Shown piece by piece: positions 50,039-59,606 of a DNA stretch of 64,000 nt. The stretch spans positions 186,001 to 250,000 of the forward strand of contig DIXM01000001.1 of the NCBI GenBank assembly GCA_002436025.1. The letters run 5' to 3'. The translations under genes and the position numbers were made by a program. Source of the stretch: a candidate division Hyd24-12 bacterium UBA6080 (GTDB lineage: Bacteria; Fermentibacterota; Fermentibacteria; Fermentibacterales; JCC-6). The notes beneath the pieces are model-generated. The model searched no databases. It was given only the letters and a program-made list of their open reading frames with translations, and was not told the DNA's origin. How positions within the stretch are numbered: the stretch's first letter is position 1; every line of letters starts with the position of its first letter.

Positions 50039-51766
50039 GTGAAATTTGCTATATTCCTTCTTACACTGGCGGTTTCCATCTCACTCGGAGACACCATGGT
50101 TTCCAGGATAGGCTCCGCCATCGAGACCGATGCCCTCACCCCCGACGAAGCTGTTTTCATGCTGTACAACAGCGTGTACGATGCTTCAAGGGTCCCCGCT
50201 CAGTACAGGGAAGGCACTGTGCCCGAACCCTGCGGCACCCCGGCATTCGATCTGATCGTCTCCCTGTACGACCACTGTTCGGCGCCGGTGCGCGACGAGC
50301 TGGATGTACTTCTTGCCAGGCCCTACCCCGGCGACCCCTACTACACCACCATCTCCCCGGATGACCTGTTCAAGATCCACTGGACCACGGCCGGAGCTAA
50401 CGCCACCAACGAAAACTATGTCAACACGCTTGCCGAGGCGTTCGACACCTCCTGGGCAACACTCTGCACCACCCTCGGTTTCTGGACTCCTCCCGGGGAC
50501 ATGGGTCTCGGTGGCTGCGACAGGTACGACGTCTACATCTTGAGCCTCGAGGGCGGAACGCTCGGGTACTGCAGCACCGGCGGTGAAGTGCCCAATCCCG
50601 TCACGCCAAACAACGACTGGTCCAGCCACATCGCCATGAGCAACGAAGAAGGCTATGGCCAGAACCAGATGATCGAAACCTCCGCCCACGAATTCCTGCA
50701 TGCGGTCGAGAACGCCTACGACACGGCCGAACCGTCCTGGTTCAAGGAGAACTGCTCGGTCTGGGCCCAGAACATCGTTTTCGAGACCAACCTCTACACC
50801 GACTACCTCAAGAGCGGTGAGAACTGCCTGCGCCGCCCCTGGTACGATATCCGAAGCGGCGCCATGTACCATTACGGGGCCTCCCCCTGGCCCATGTACA
50901 TGCAGTACCGAACCGGCGGCAGCGTCGAGGCCGTCCAGAGGGTCTGGGAGAACGCGGCTGACTACTATGGCGCCAACCTGATGGAGTCCATTGAGCAGAC
51001 CGCCGCAGAGTACGGTTTCACGTTCAACCAGTGGCTTGCGGAGTACACATGCTGGCGCTGGTTCACCGGCACAAACAGGGCCGACGACGAGCACTACCCC
51101 TACGAGGAGAGTTCGCTCTGGGGTCCGGGTGCATACGTGTTCAGCTTCCACAACGTAACCTCTCTCCCGGCTTCACTCAACAACGGCGTCTACCCTCCTG
51201 AAACCTTTGGAAACCACTGGATCCAGATCAACGTGGAGCCGTACCAGGGATGGATCAAGGTGGATTTCGACGGCCGTGACAACTTCGACTGGATCCTTGG
51301 CGTGATAAGGACCAGAGACGACGGCACTGACGACTTCTACTGGACCCTTGTCGAAAACTCTCAGGCCACCTACGAGTGGGGAGTGGAGACCACGGGCTGG
51401 GACAAGGTCATAGTGTTCCCGCAGCCTGTGAGCACGACCACGCTCGATCTTCTCTACGAGATGGACATCACTTACACGACCGGCATTGAAGAGGGCCCCC
51501 AGTCCTCCGCATACCTTCTGGAAGCATCGGGCAACCCCTTCAGCGGTTCGGGCATGCTCAGGGTCACCATGCCCGCCTCCGGCCCTGTCACCATCAATGT
51601 CTACAACGCCGCGGGGCGCATGGTCCAGACCATCTCCGCGGGTGAGCTTCCCGAAGGCCAGAGCACCGTGAACTGGAACGCCTCGGAACTCGAGAACGGA
51701 ACCTATTTCGTCAGGCTCACCGGTCCCTCGGGCGGTGTCACCGCCAGGGTCACGGTTCTGAACTGA
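50039..51766 (+). CDS. Secreted HExxH metalloprotease with C-terminal sorting domain (MXAN_6640-like), copy 1
   Basis: GTG 50039 follows GAGGAGG and begins a signal peptide (MKFAIFLLTLAVSISLG). The 575-residue protein has a zinc motif AHEFLHAVE (217-221) and a further ligand candidate in WFKEN (Glu237). The upstream segment 'DRYDVYILSLEGGTLGY' is characteristic of this family. The C-terminal 85 residues form the Ig-like sorting domain ('SGNPFSGSGMLRVTMPASG', 'NGTYFVRLT'). The protein is very similar in layout to the next gene, suggesting tandem duplication. Confidence 0.85.
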   Translation: MKFAIFLLTLAVSISLGDTMVSRIGSAIETDALTPDEAVFMLYNSVYDASRVPAQYREGTVPEPCGTPAFDLIVSLYDHCSAPVRDELDVLLARPYPGDPYYTTISPDDLFKIHWTTAGANATNENYVNTLAEAFDTSWATLCTTLGFWTPPGDMGLGGCDRYDVYILSLEGGTLGYCSTGGEVPNPVTPNNDWSSHIAMSNEEGYGQNQMIETSAHEFLHAVENAYDTAEPSWFKENCSVWAQNIVFETNLYTDYLKSGENCLRRPWYDIRSGAMYHYGASPWPMYMQYRTGGSVEAVQRVWENAADYYGANLMESIEQTAAEYGFTFNQWLAEYTCWRWFTGTNRADDEHYPYEESSLWGPGAYVFSFHNVTSLPASLNNGVYPPETFGNHWIQINVEPYQGWIKVDFDGRDNFDWILGVIRTRDDGTDDFYWTLVENSQATYEWGVETTGWDKVIVFPQPVSTTTLDLLYEMDITYTTGIEEGPQSSAYLLEASGNPFSGSGMLRVTMPASGPVTINVYNAAGRMVQTISAGELPEGQSTVNWNASELENGTYFVRLTGPSGGVTARVTVLN

Positions 51767-51772
51767 CACAGA

Positions 51773-51800
51773 GGGTCGGGGGGCTTGCGCCCCCCGACCC
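51773..51800 (+). terminator. Strong GC hairpin between the two metalloprotease genes (attenuator-like)
   Basis: GGGTCGGGGGG pairs perfectly with CCCCCCGACCC around a 6-base loop, 7 bases after the first gene's stop. No T-run follows; the next ribosome binding site starts immediately. It may act as an attenuator or mRNA-stabilising element rather than a full terminator. Confidence 0.5.
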
Positions 51801-51813
51801 GAAGGGAGCACAT

Positions 51814-53532
51814 TTGAGATATGCCCTTGTGATCCTTCTTGCGGTCTTTGCCATTGCGGCGGCAGACACCACGCTTGACAGGATCATGAACGCCGCTGCA
51901 GCGGGCGATATAACCCCGGAAGAGGCGGCCCTTTACTTGGTGATGAGCGTCCGCGAGCGTGACCTTCTGCCGGTTGCCTTCACCGAAGGCGCGACAAGTG
52001 AACCCTGCGGCACACCGGCCCTGCTCGAGGCCGGCAGGCTTCTCGACCGGGTCTCCTCCCCCATCGGCGACGGCTCAGGCTACAGGCTCGCCAGACCCCA
52101 GCTCAGCGGACCCGAGATCACCTTCATCACGGCATCCGATCACTTCCGCATCCACTACACCACCCAGGGCGGAGACGCGGTTTCCGAAGCCTACGCCATA
52201 TCGATTGGCGAGGCCGCTGATTTCTCGTGGCAGGTACAGTGCGACGAGATGAACTACTTCTATCCCCCGCCGGACGCGAACATGGGGGGATGCAACCGGT
52301 ACGACATATACGTCATGGTGATAGGCGCCCTGGGTTACACTTCATCCGGCGGCGAGTTCAAACCGCCCGATTCCACGCACAACGCCTCGGCGAGTCACAT
52401 CGTCATCAACACGAACCTCGGCCCCAACCTGATCAAAGCCACCGTAGCGCACGAGTTCCAGCACGCTGTTCAGATGACCTACGACTACACCGAGCCCACC
52501 TGGTTCATGGAGAACTGCGCTGTTTTCATGGAGGAGATGGTCTACCCTGAAGTCGATGACTACATGGGTTACCTTGGCGGGGGTGACACACCCATCCGAA
52601 AGCCCTGGTACGATATAAGGTCGGGAGGCGGCGACAATCTCTACTGGTACGGCGGCGTCACATGGGCTTTCTACATCTGGCAGCGCCAGGAGGTCGAGGC
52701 CGTCAGAACGGTATGGGACAACTGCGCCGATCAAAGGGGCGCCAATATGATGGAAGCCCTCGAAGACATGTTCGACTCGTACGGCATGGACTTCGAGCAG
52801 GGTTTCATGGAGTACGGCTACTGGCGCTGGTTCGTGGCCAACAACTGGTACGACGGCGCGATGTATTTCGCGGAAGCTGCGGATTGGGGCGGAAACCCCT
52901 ATGTCTTCAACTTCCATAACTTCACCACTCTTCCCGCTTCGGGCGACAACGGTGTCTACCCCCCCGAAACCTTTGGTATTCACTGGATAAAGGTCGACCT
53001 GTCGGACTACCAGGACGGCTGGGTAAACTTCAGCTTCAACGGCAGGGACAACTTCGACTGGGACCTCGGCGTAATACTGTGGGACACCGACGGAGCGTCA
53101 CAGTGCACCTGGTACGACACCGCGTACCCTGCGGGAACGGCATCGGTATCAGTCGAAGCCGAGGGCTGGGATTACGCGATCTTCTACCCCGGCGCGCTTT
53201 CCATTACAACGCTGGACTTGCTTTACACGTTCGACATCAGCTACTCGCAGGGTATCGAGGGCGGCAGCGTCGTGCCTGAGCAATCCCTCTCCGTTCAGTC
53301 AAATCCCCTTGTACCGGGAAGCATGGTATCGTTCTCCATGCCCGAGCCTGGCAACGCCCGGCTTGCGCTTTACGACCTCACGGGAAGGGTTGTTTCCACC
53401 CTCGCCAGTGGCCCGATGGAGGCCGGAGCACATTCGGTCAGCATCAGGGACGATCTGGCCACGGGCACCTACTTCCTCATGCTGAATCATCCCGGTGGCA
53501 TCGAGACCATGAAGGTTCTCGTCGCCAGGTAG
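51814..53532 (+). CDS. Secreted HExxH metalloprotease with C-terminal sorting domain (MXAN_6640-like), copy 2
   Basis: TTG 51814 follows AGGGAG and gives a signal peptide (MRYALVILLAVFAIAAAD). The 572-residue paralogue of the 50039 product keeps VAHEFQHAVQ (213-217) and WFMEN (Glu233). 'GCNRYDIYVMVIGALGYTSS' and 'NFNGRDNFDWDLGVIL'-like segments align with copy 1. The tail carries 'SNPLVPGSMVSFSMPEPG' and 'TGTYFLML'. Both are expected to be surface-exposed or released proteases. A strong terminator follows. Confidence 0.85.
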   Translation: MRYALVILLAVFAIAAADTTLDRIMNAAAAGDITPEEAALYLVMSVRERDLLPVAFTEGATSEPCGTPALLEAGRLLDRVSSPIGDGSGYRLARPQLSGPEITFITASDHFRIHYTTQGGDAVSEAYAISIGEAADFSWQVQCDEMNYFYPPPDANMGGCNRYDIYVMVIGALGYTSSGGEFKPPDSTHNASASHIVINTNLGPNLIKATVAHEFQHAVQMTYDYTEPTWFMENCAVFMEEMVYPEVDDYMGYLGGGDTPIRKPWYDIRSGGGDNLYWYGGVTWAFYIWQRQEVEAVRTVWDNCADQRGANMMEALEDMFDSYGMDFEQGFMEYGYWRWFVANNWYDGAMYFAEAADWGGNPYVFNFHNFTTLPASGDNGVYPPETFGIHWIKVDLSDYQDGWVNFSFNGRDNFDWDLGVILWDTDGASQCTWYDTAYPAGTASVSVEAEGWDYAIFYPGALSITTLDLLYTFDISYSQGIEGGSVVPEQSLSVQSNPLVPGSMVSFSMPEPGNARLALYDLTGRVVSTLASGPMEAGAHSVSIRDDLATGTYFLMLNHPGGIETMKVLVAR

Positions 53533-53543
53533 ACAAAGCACTC

Positions 53544-53573
53544 AGGGAATGCGCCCATCCGGGCGCATTCCCT
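53544..53573 (+). terminator. Intrinsic-terminator-like hairpin after the metalloprotease pair
   Basis: AGGGAATGCGCCC and GGGCGCATTCCCT form a perfect 13-bp stem with loop ATCC, 12 bases after the stop at 53532. It is followed by ATATTCC, only weakly T-rich. The downstream gene begins 12 bases later. Confidence 0.65.
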
Positions 53574-53584
53574 ATATTCCGGAC

Positions 53585-54334
53585 ATGAAAATAATGCAAT
53601 CCATGCCTTTTGCTCTGGCCTGCTGCGCCGGTTGCAGCAAACCGGCGGTGGCTCCCGAGTTGACGCTTTTCGAGTGCACACCCAAAGCTCTGGTTGTTCT
53701 TGAGATCTCAGGACAACAGGAGTTGCCCGCTGTTCCGGACGGGCTCGCCTGGAGCCGTTTCTCTCCCATGGGCCTGTATCCTGAGCGCCCCTTGGAAGAC
53801 ATTCTGGTATCCGCGGATTCGTCGGGAAAGCTACTGATGCTTCTCGAACGGGAACCCGGAACGGAACTTGAGGGGGCATCCCGTCAGCACATGTTCATCA
53901 CCCTCGATGAACTGCACCGGCCAGTGTTCGTTTCTCCCGATGGGCTGGCCCTCGATCTCGGGGAAACAGCCGTAACACCTGGCCCGTACGGACACGGTGC
54001 GGTGCTTTTCCTTCTTGAGAAGTACAGACCCGACCTTCTTCTGATCTCCATCGATGACCCCGGACCTGACAGTCTGTCAGCACTTCTGGCCTTCTGGAGC
54101 GAAAGCGCAGAGACCCGCGACTTCCGTTTCGTTCTGTTGTCATCCCCTGCAGAGGAAACCAGGGGATGGTGCATCATGAACTGGCGGGGCATTCAGGGCG
54201 GTTTCATTCCCGGCCTTTCCTTCGGCGGGTTCGAAAAAACTCTGGCCATCATTGTCGGGCTTCCGTGGGATCAGTCCGTGTTCTCCGGAGTTCCGGCAGC
54301 AACGGTTCTCAACACCCGGGAGCAGAACCCATGA
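53585..54334 (+). CDS. Lipoprotein of unknown function
   Basis: ATG 53585 starts a lipoprotein signal (MKIMQSMPFALACCAGC). The 249-residue protein has mixed alpha/beta character with Rossmann-like strands ('LFLLEKYRPDLLLISIDDPG', 'DFRFVLLSSPAEETRG'). That recalls a reduced alkaline-phosphatase-type domain, but metal ligands are not evident. Its stop overlaps the next ATG by four bases, so the three genes to 57953 form one operon. I do not assign a function. Confidence 0.6.
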   Translation: MKIMQSMPFALACCAGCSKPAVAPELTLFECTPKALVVLEISGQQELPAVPDGLAWSRFSPMGLYPERPLEDILVSADSSGKLLMLLEREPGTELEGASRQHMFITLDELHRPVFVSPDGLALDLGETAVTPGPYGHGAVLFLLEKYRPDLLLISIDDPGPDSLSALLAFWSESAETRDFRFVLLSSPAEETRGWCIMNWRGIQGGFIPGLSFGGFEKTLAIIVGLPWDQSVFSGVPAATVLNTREQNP

Positions 54335-56481
54335 GAGTGAAAGCAAGGCATCAGCTGCTTCGAGTCATTGAGTGGGGAGCCTCGATCAACGCATCCCCCG
54401 TTCAACTCGGTGGACTATTCGGGGCCACCATAATCCTTCGCAACCTTCTGGAGGCTTCAACCCTCGGCATCCTGTTCGAGGGTCCGGCATTCTTTCTGCA
54501 TTTCCCGATCGCATATGTCTTTCCCATGCTGGGGCTGGTGGCGCTTCTGCAAATCGCAAGCGGCTTCCCGCTCTCAAAGCTCCTCAGGATCATGATAATG
54601 GCCTGGACACTCACTCTTCTTCCCCCGATCATCGATTTTTTCGCTGGCGTAACCGGCGACATAGGATACTTTCCCCTCCACAAGGGAAACGCGGTCTGGT
54701 TTCTCACCAACTTCTTCAATCCTTCGGTCACCCTTCAGGGTACAACGGCCGGGATCAGGATCGAGGCATTCCTGGGTTGTGTGCTCGCCGGGGTGTTCTC
54801 GTGGTGCGTGGCACCCGATAGGCGTCTTCTGAGGGGAATTCTGACAACCCTTGTTTTCATGCCAATGTTCCTGGTCTTCTTCACCTGGCCCTATCTGGTG
54901 CAGATCGTGGGCGAGGTTTTCTTCCCTGTACAGGAGATCACCCAGAGGTTCCTGCAGTGGCGTGCGATCACCGAGGTCCCCCTTCACGGCTCGGCACACT
55001 TCACGATATTCACCGTGGACATGATGCCGGTATCGCTTCTGGCGGTCTGGATGCTTTCCCGTCTCTCCCCGGGTCAGTGGGCGCTGCTTCGGGGTGAGCT
55101 TCCGAGGCTTCTTCCCGGGGCTGTCCTGGCCGTCTCGGGTACCCTTGCGGTTTTCATGGCGGCGCCACCGGGCGGGGTTACATTCGCTGATGCGGTGTCG
55201 ATGATCGGCGCTCTCATGGGTGTGCTCTGGCTTCTGGGTTCGCTCCCGCTCACCGGAACCGTTCGTTCACTGGCTCTGGCCGTTTCCCTTCTTCTCGGAT
55301 GGGCATCGGGCTGGAACACACTTGTTGCCCTCGCGTTCGCGACGGCGCTTCTCCATCTTCCCGGCCCCCGATGGTTCTCCCGCTCCCTGGCCTTTCCCGT
55401 TCTGCTTTTCGCAGCACTTTCTCCTGCCGGTTTTCCTGAATTCACCACGCCGTACCTCGGCTTATCACTGGCGGCTTCCGTCCTGGGCGCACTTTCCAGC
55501 ACGGGAAAGGCGGGTGTTCGGCTGCTGGGGTCGGTGGCCTTTCCCCTGCTTGTCCTCGCTCTTCCACCGGAAGGCCTTGACCGCGGAAGACTTCAGGGCT
55601 TCGAACGACAGGTCGATTCTTTCTTCAGAAGCGGGATGGTTGCCCACGGCCACGCTTCGGCGAGCAGGTTCGCCGCATCCGGCGGAGGGTTGAGAACAGT
55701 TGCTGAAGGGGCTCACCTGAGCGGTATGCACAACAGGGCTGAATGGGCCTACCAGGTTGGAACCGCGCTGGGCGACTCCTCACCGGAGATGATGAAGGTG
55801 GGGGTCAACCTGGCATTATCTTCCGGCGACAGCCTGCTTCTGTGGACCCGGGCACTTGCATACATGAACACCGCGGGGGAAAGGGGAGCCGAAGCTGCCG
55901 AACTCCTTCTGGGTTTCGCGGCATCCACCGGGGACACTGCGTTTCTGAACATGGCACACTCCGGCGGTGCCCTGTCCGACCGCTTTCTCGTTCTTTACTC
56001 CAGGGCTCACATGGCCATGGGGGACACGCTCTCCTCAGCTTCGTACGCAAGGGCAGCAGTCACCTTCCCCGACGCCGGACAGGGCACATGGGCGTACGCG
56101 GTTGAACTCGCGGGAACTGCGGGGGGCGACTACGACTCGATCTTCACCGCAAGTGAGGCAAAATTCGGCTTCTCTCAGGAGATAGCACTGGCAAGGCTGA
56201 GGGCAGGGTTCGGCAATGGCGGTGTCCCTGACCGTGAGGACCTGCTCGACCGCTGCCTGGCCCTCAGCCCCGATAACCCTGCCGTACTTGAGACCGCAGC
56301 CTCATGGCACCTTGCCGCGAACAACCCGCAGCTCGCCATGGGTTTCGCCATCAGGTCCATGGCCGCACAGATCGTTCCCACACCTCAAACCTTTGCCTTG
56401 GCCGTGAGAGCCTCTGTGGCCGCAGGGAGGAACGATATCGCCGTTGCCTGCGGCAAGTACGCCCAGAGCGTTTACCGGTGA
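54331..56481 (+). CDS. Polytopic membrane protein with C-terminal TPR-like domain
   Basis: ATG 54331 overlaps the previous stop and has GGGAG upstream. The 716-residue protein has about ten to twelve membrane helices in the first 420 residues ('LGGLFGATIILRNLLEA', 'FPIAYVFPMLGLVALLQ'). The first helices resemble Yip1/YIP-type membrane domains. A soluble helical part (about 440-716) with TPR-like repeats follows ('SDRFLVLYSRAHMAMGD', 'VLETAASWHLAANNPQLAM'). It is likely an envelope assembly or glycosylation factor given the next gene. No enzyme motif is clear. Confidence 0.65.
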   Translation: MRVKARHQLLRVIEWGASINASPVQLGGLFGATIILRNLLEASTLGILFEGPAFFLHFPIAYVFPMLGLVALLQIASGFPLSKLLRIMIMAWTLTLLPPIIDFFAGVTGDIGYFPLHKGNAVWFLTNFFNPSVTLQGTTAGIRIEAFLGCVLAGVFSWCVAPDRRLLRGILTTLVFMPMFLVFFTWPYLVQIVGEVFFPVQEITQRFLQWRAITEVPLHGSAHFTIFTVDMMPVSLLAVWMLSRLSPGQWALLRGELPRLLPGAVLAVSGTLAVFMAAPPGGVTFADAVSMIGALMGVLWLLGSLPLTGTVRSLALAVSLLLGWASGWNTLVALAFATALLHLPGPRWFSRSLAFPVLLFAALSPAGFPEFTTPYLGLSLAASVLGALSSTGKAGVRLLGSVAFPLLVLALPPEGLDRGRLQGFERQVDSFFRSGMVAHGHASASRFAASGGGLRTVAEGAHLSGMHNRAEWAYQVGTALGDSSPEMMKVGVNLALSSGDSLLLWTRALAYMNTAGERGAEAAELLLGFAASTGDTAFLNMAHSGGALSDRFLVLYSRAHMAMGDTLSSASYARAAVTFPDAGQGTWAYAVELAGTAGGDYDSIFTASEAKFGFSQEIALARLRAGFGNGGVPDREDLLDRCLALSPDNPAVLETAASWHLAANNPQLAMGFAIRSMAAQIVPTPQTFALAVRASVAAGRNDIAVACGKYAQSVYR

Positions 56482-57953
56482 CAGCTCGATTACGCACCTG
56501 CCTTTTCCTTGGGTCCCTGATCATTGCTGTCCTGGCTTGGGCAAGCGGTCCTCCATCGTTTGACTCCGTTGACGGGACGGAGTTCGCCGTTTCGGGAAGC
56601 AGGCTCGAGATCGCCCACGCCCCAGGTTATCCGCTGTTCCTTTTCCTGCTTCGCATCTCTTCCCTGGCAGGCAGTCCCCTTTACGGACACATGCGCATCA
56701 TCACATGTCTTCTGGCCGGGGCCTGTTTTCCCGCGGTTTATCTCGCCCTGCGCAGTCACGGTGCCTCCAGAACCGCGTCCAGCGCTGCGGCTGCGGCTCT
56801 GCTTCTTCTTGCACCGGTGCTCTCCCAGATGAACGTTCTGGAGATCCACGGAACCGCAATTCTCCTGCTCATGCTCGCAGTCGCCCTCAGGAATCATAGA
56901 GCGGGCCCGTTCATGGCCTCCCTGGCCATTTTCGGAGGGCATCCCGCAGGGGTTCTTCTGCTTCCCCTTGCCTTCAGCCGCAGATGGTTCTCAAGGTGGG
57001 CCGCACTTTCCGTCCTGCCCGCAAGCCTGCTTCTCTACGTTCCACTGCGCGCGGGAGCATGCACCGTTGCCCACTACACAAGACCTGAAACCCTTCCTCA
57101 TCTCGCTGCCTACTTCACGATGTACTCTGATGTACCTGACGCCCCGTCAACCGAGGGTCTTGAGCGGCTTGCCGCAGTAATGGGTCCCGTGTGCGCAGCT
57201 GCTGTTCTTCTGCTTTCCGTCGCCGGGGGCAGACCGACACTCCGGGTTTCCATTTCGATCCTTCTCGGAGCCGTGTTCCTTTCCGTCTACAGGGTGCCTG
57301 ACTACGAGAGCTTCGGCTGGCTTCTCCTCGTTCCGCTTGCCTTTCCCATGTCCGGGGGGATAGACCGTTTCCTTCGTGGCGGTGTCCGTGGGAAGGTTGT
57401 ACTGGCGTGCATCCTTGTTCCGTGCGCTTTCCACGGGATCCGTGGGGCCTGGCGAGGAACCGACGACTCGGCGCCCAGGTATTCCCGCGACATACTCGCG
57501 GGGCTGCCAGCGGGAGCTGTACTGCACACCGAAGGCCATCCAACGTTCTACACGGCCTACCTGCTCTTCAACGAGGGCTACAGGCCCGATGTCATCCCGT
57601 ACGACCCCCTGGGAAACTTTTTCTTCCTCAGGATGACCGGCCCGTTGCCCGACAGTCTGGGTGGACGACCAGTGTATTCAACCCGGGCCTGGAGCGATTC
57701 CGCCCTTGTACTCTCCGGCCTGCTTTTCGGCCCTGACAGCCGGGAAGAGGTATGGGGAGACTACGAGATCTTCCGCTACCGGGGCTGGTCACCTGACGCC
57801 ATGGCCGGTGACCTGGCTGCCGAGGCATGGGCTCTGCGAATGGTCCAGTCCAGCGGCAGTGCCAGGGAGGAAGCCCATGCGGCTGCCATCTCACACGCGC
57901 AGACGGAAGTCACCAGAAACCGGGTGGAAACCCTTTTCCGCAGGGTTCCCTGA
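56478..57953 (+). CDS. DUF2723-like membrane glycosyltransferase/O-mannosyltransferase-type protein
   Basis: GTG 56478 overlaps the previous TGA. The 491-residue protein has many membrane helices. An early periplasmic loop 'SFDSVDGTEFAVSGSRLEIA' is followed by HAPGYPLFLF, the DxxEF...HPPGYPLF pattern of DUF2723 proteins, which belong to the GT-C superfamily. The Asp and Glu in that loop would be catalytic. GT-C enzymes use polyprenyl-phosphate sugars to glycosylate proteins or lipids outside the cytoplasm. manA- and manC-like genes lie at 62-64 kb, so a mannosyl donor is conceivable. Confidence 0.75.
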   Translation: MTARLRTCLFLGSLIIAVLAWASGPPSFDSVDGTEFAVSGSRLEIAHAPGYPLFLFLLRISSLAGSPLYGHMRIITCLLAGACFPAVYLALRSHGASRTASSAAAAALLLLAPVLSQMNVLEIHGTAILLLMLAVALRNHRAGPFMASLAIFGGHPAGVLLLPLAFSRRWFSRWAALSVLPASLLLYVPLRAGACTVAHYTRPETLPHLAAYFTMYSDVPDAPSTEGLERLAAVMGPVCAAAVLLLSVAGGRPTLRVSISILLGAVFLSVYRVPDYESFGWLLLVPLAFPMSGGIDRFLRGGVRGKVVLACILVPCAFHGIRGAWRGTDDSAPRYSRDILAGLPAGAVLHTEGHPTFYTAYLLFNEGYRPDVIPYDPLGNFFFLRMTGPLPDSLGGRPVYSTRAWSDSALVLSGLLFGPDSREEVWGDYEIFRYRGWSPDAMAGDLAAEAWALRMVQSSGSAREEAHAAAISHAQTEVTRNRVETLFRRVP

Positions 57954-58052
57954 GCCCGGCATTTCCCCATTACCTGTCCAAAGCCTATATTTACGTTCAT
58001 ACATCCCGCTTGACAGGGGTAGGGGTTTTTCAGCGCGAGAAACGGAGACGTG

Positions 58053-59594
58053 ATGTCCATAAAAAAAGCGATCAACGACTTTTTCGGAAGGGTTGCCAGG
58101 CTCCTCAAGGGTGGTGGGGACGAAGCCCTTGAAAAACAGAAGAAGCAGGGCAAGCTGTCCGCCAGGGAAAGGCTCGACGGTATCCTCGACCCGGGAAGCC
58201 TTTTCGAGACCGACATGTTCGTTGAGCATTCCTCGACCGACTTTGGAATGGACAGCAAGAAGCTCGCTGGCGACGGCGTCGTGACGGGTTTCGGCATGGT
58301 GGACGGAAGGCCTGTCTCCATATTCGCCCAGGATTTCACCGTGGCGGGAGGATCACTGGGAAGGGCGCATGCGGGCAAGATAGTGAAGATAATGGATGCC
58401 TCGATGGCCCGCAGGATCCCCCTGATAGGAATCAACGACTCCGGAGGCGCCAGGATACAGGAGGGTGTTGATTCGCTGTGCGGCTACGGCGACATCTTCT
58501 ACCGGAACACCATGCTCAGTGGTGTGGTTCCCCAGCTTTCCCTCATCCTTGGTCCGTGCGCCGGTGGCGCCGTCTACTCGCCGGCCCTGACGGACTTCGT
58601 CTTCGTCGTTAACAAGGTCTCCAACATGTTCATCACCGGCCCCCAGGTCATCAAGGCCGTACTGGGAGAAGAGATCAGCCAGGAAGAGCTTGGCGGTGCC
58701 ATGACTCAGGCATCCATTACGGGCAACGCCCATTTCTACGCTGAGAGCGAGTACGAGGCATTCGATCAGATTCGAAAACTGCTTTCGTTCCTACCTTCCA
58801 ACTGCCTTGAGCCGACACCCGAGCACAAGCCCGTCGATCCCTCCAGACCACTTAAGGATAATGTCATCCCGGAAGACCGCCGCAAGGCTTTCGATGTCCA
58901 CGACGTGATCCGCGGCATTGTGGACGGGTCCGACTTTCTCGAGGTTCACCGCCATTATGCGGGAAACATCGTTGTTGGCTTCGGAAGGCTCGCCGGCAGA
59001 ACGGTGGGCATCATAGCCAACCAGCCCAGGGTGCTGGCGGGAGTCCTTGATGTGAACGCCTCGGACAAGGCCGCAAGGTTCATCCGCTTCTGCGATGCCT
59101 TCAGCATTCCGCTCCTGACATTCGTGGACACCCCCGGTTATCTCCCGGGAGTTGACCAGGAGCACTCGGGCGTTATCAGGCACGGTGCAAAGCTTCTTTA
59201 CGCATACAGTGAGGCCTTGGTCCCCAAGCTCACCGTGATAATGCGGAAGGCATACGGCGGAGCGTACATAGCCATGTGCAGCAGACATCTGGGAGCCGAT
59301 TTCGTCATTGCCTGGCCCACCGCCGAGATCGCGGTGATGGGTTCCGAAGGTGCCGCCAACATCATTTTCCGCAAGGAGATAATGGAGAGCGCAGACCCCG
59401 ACGCCACCAGGGCCGAGAAGGTCAAGGAGTACGAGACGAAGTTCGCGAACCCCTACGTAGCCGCTTCCAGGGGTTACGTAGACATGATCTGCCCCCCCGG
59501 CGAAACCAGAAAAGCCCTTCTCAACGCCATGGAGTACGCGGGAGGCACCGACCCCGGAAACTCCTTCCGCCGACACGGCAACATTCCCCTTTAA
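58053..59594 (+). CDS. Acyl-CoA carboxyltransferase (propionyl/methylmalonyl-CoA type)
   Basis: ATG 58053 with GGAGAC upstream gives 513 residues. Both carboxyltransferase halves are complete: 'FTVAGGSLGRAHAGKI', NDSGGARIQEGV and LILGPCAGGAVYSPALTDF in the first half; VDTPGYLPGVDQEHSG, 'RKAYGGAYIAMCSRHLGAD' and 'GSEGAANIIF' in the second. These oxyanion-hole GGA motifs place it in the PCC-beta/MmdA family. A biotin carrier gene follows 12 bases later. It may be a carboxylase subunit or part of a sodium-pumping decarboxylase; no biotin carboxylase or membrane subunit is in the window. Confidence 0.93.
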   Translation: MSIKKAINDFFGRVARLLKGGGDEALEKQKKQGKLSARERLDGILDPGSLFETDMFVEHSSTDFGMDSKKLAGDGVVTGFGMVDGRPVSIFAQDFTVAGGSLGRAHAGKIVKIMDASMARRIPLIGINDSGGARIQEGVDSLCGYGDIFYRNTMLSGVVPQLSLILGPCAGGAVYSPALTDFVFVVNKVSNMFITGPQVIKAVLGEEISQEELGGAMTQASITGNAHFYAESEYEAFDQIRKLLSFLPSNCLEPTPEHKPVDPSRPLKDNVIPEDRRKAFDVHDVIRGIVDGSDFLEVHRHYAGNIVVGFGRLAGRTVGIIANQPRVLAGVLDVNASDKAARFIRFCDAFSIPLLTFVDTPGYLPGVDQEHSGVIRHGAKLLYAYSEALVPKLTVIMRKAYGGAYIAMCSRHLGADFVIAWPTAEIAVMGSEGAANIIFRKEIMESADPDATRAEKVKEYETKFANPYVAASRGYVDMICPPGETRKALLNAMEYAGGTDPGNSFRRHGNIPL

Positions 59595-59606
59595 GGGAGG
59601 CGGAAC

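Noticed and set aside
51773..51800. Hairpin as a true terminator that separates the two metalloprotease genes
   Set aside because: It lacks a T-run and the next SD begins right after it, so it is kept only as an attenuator-like element.
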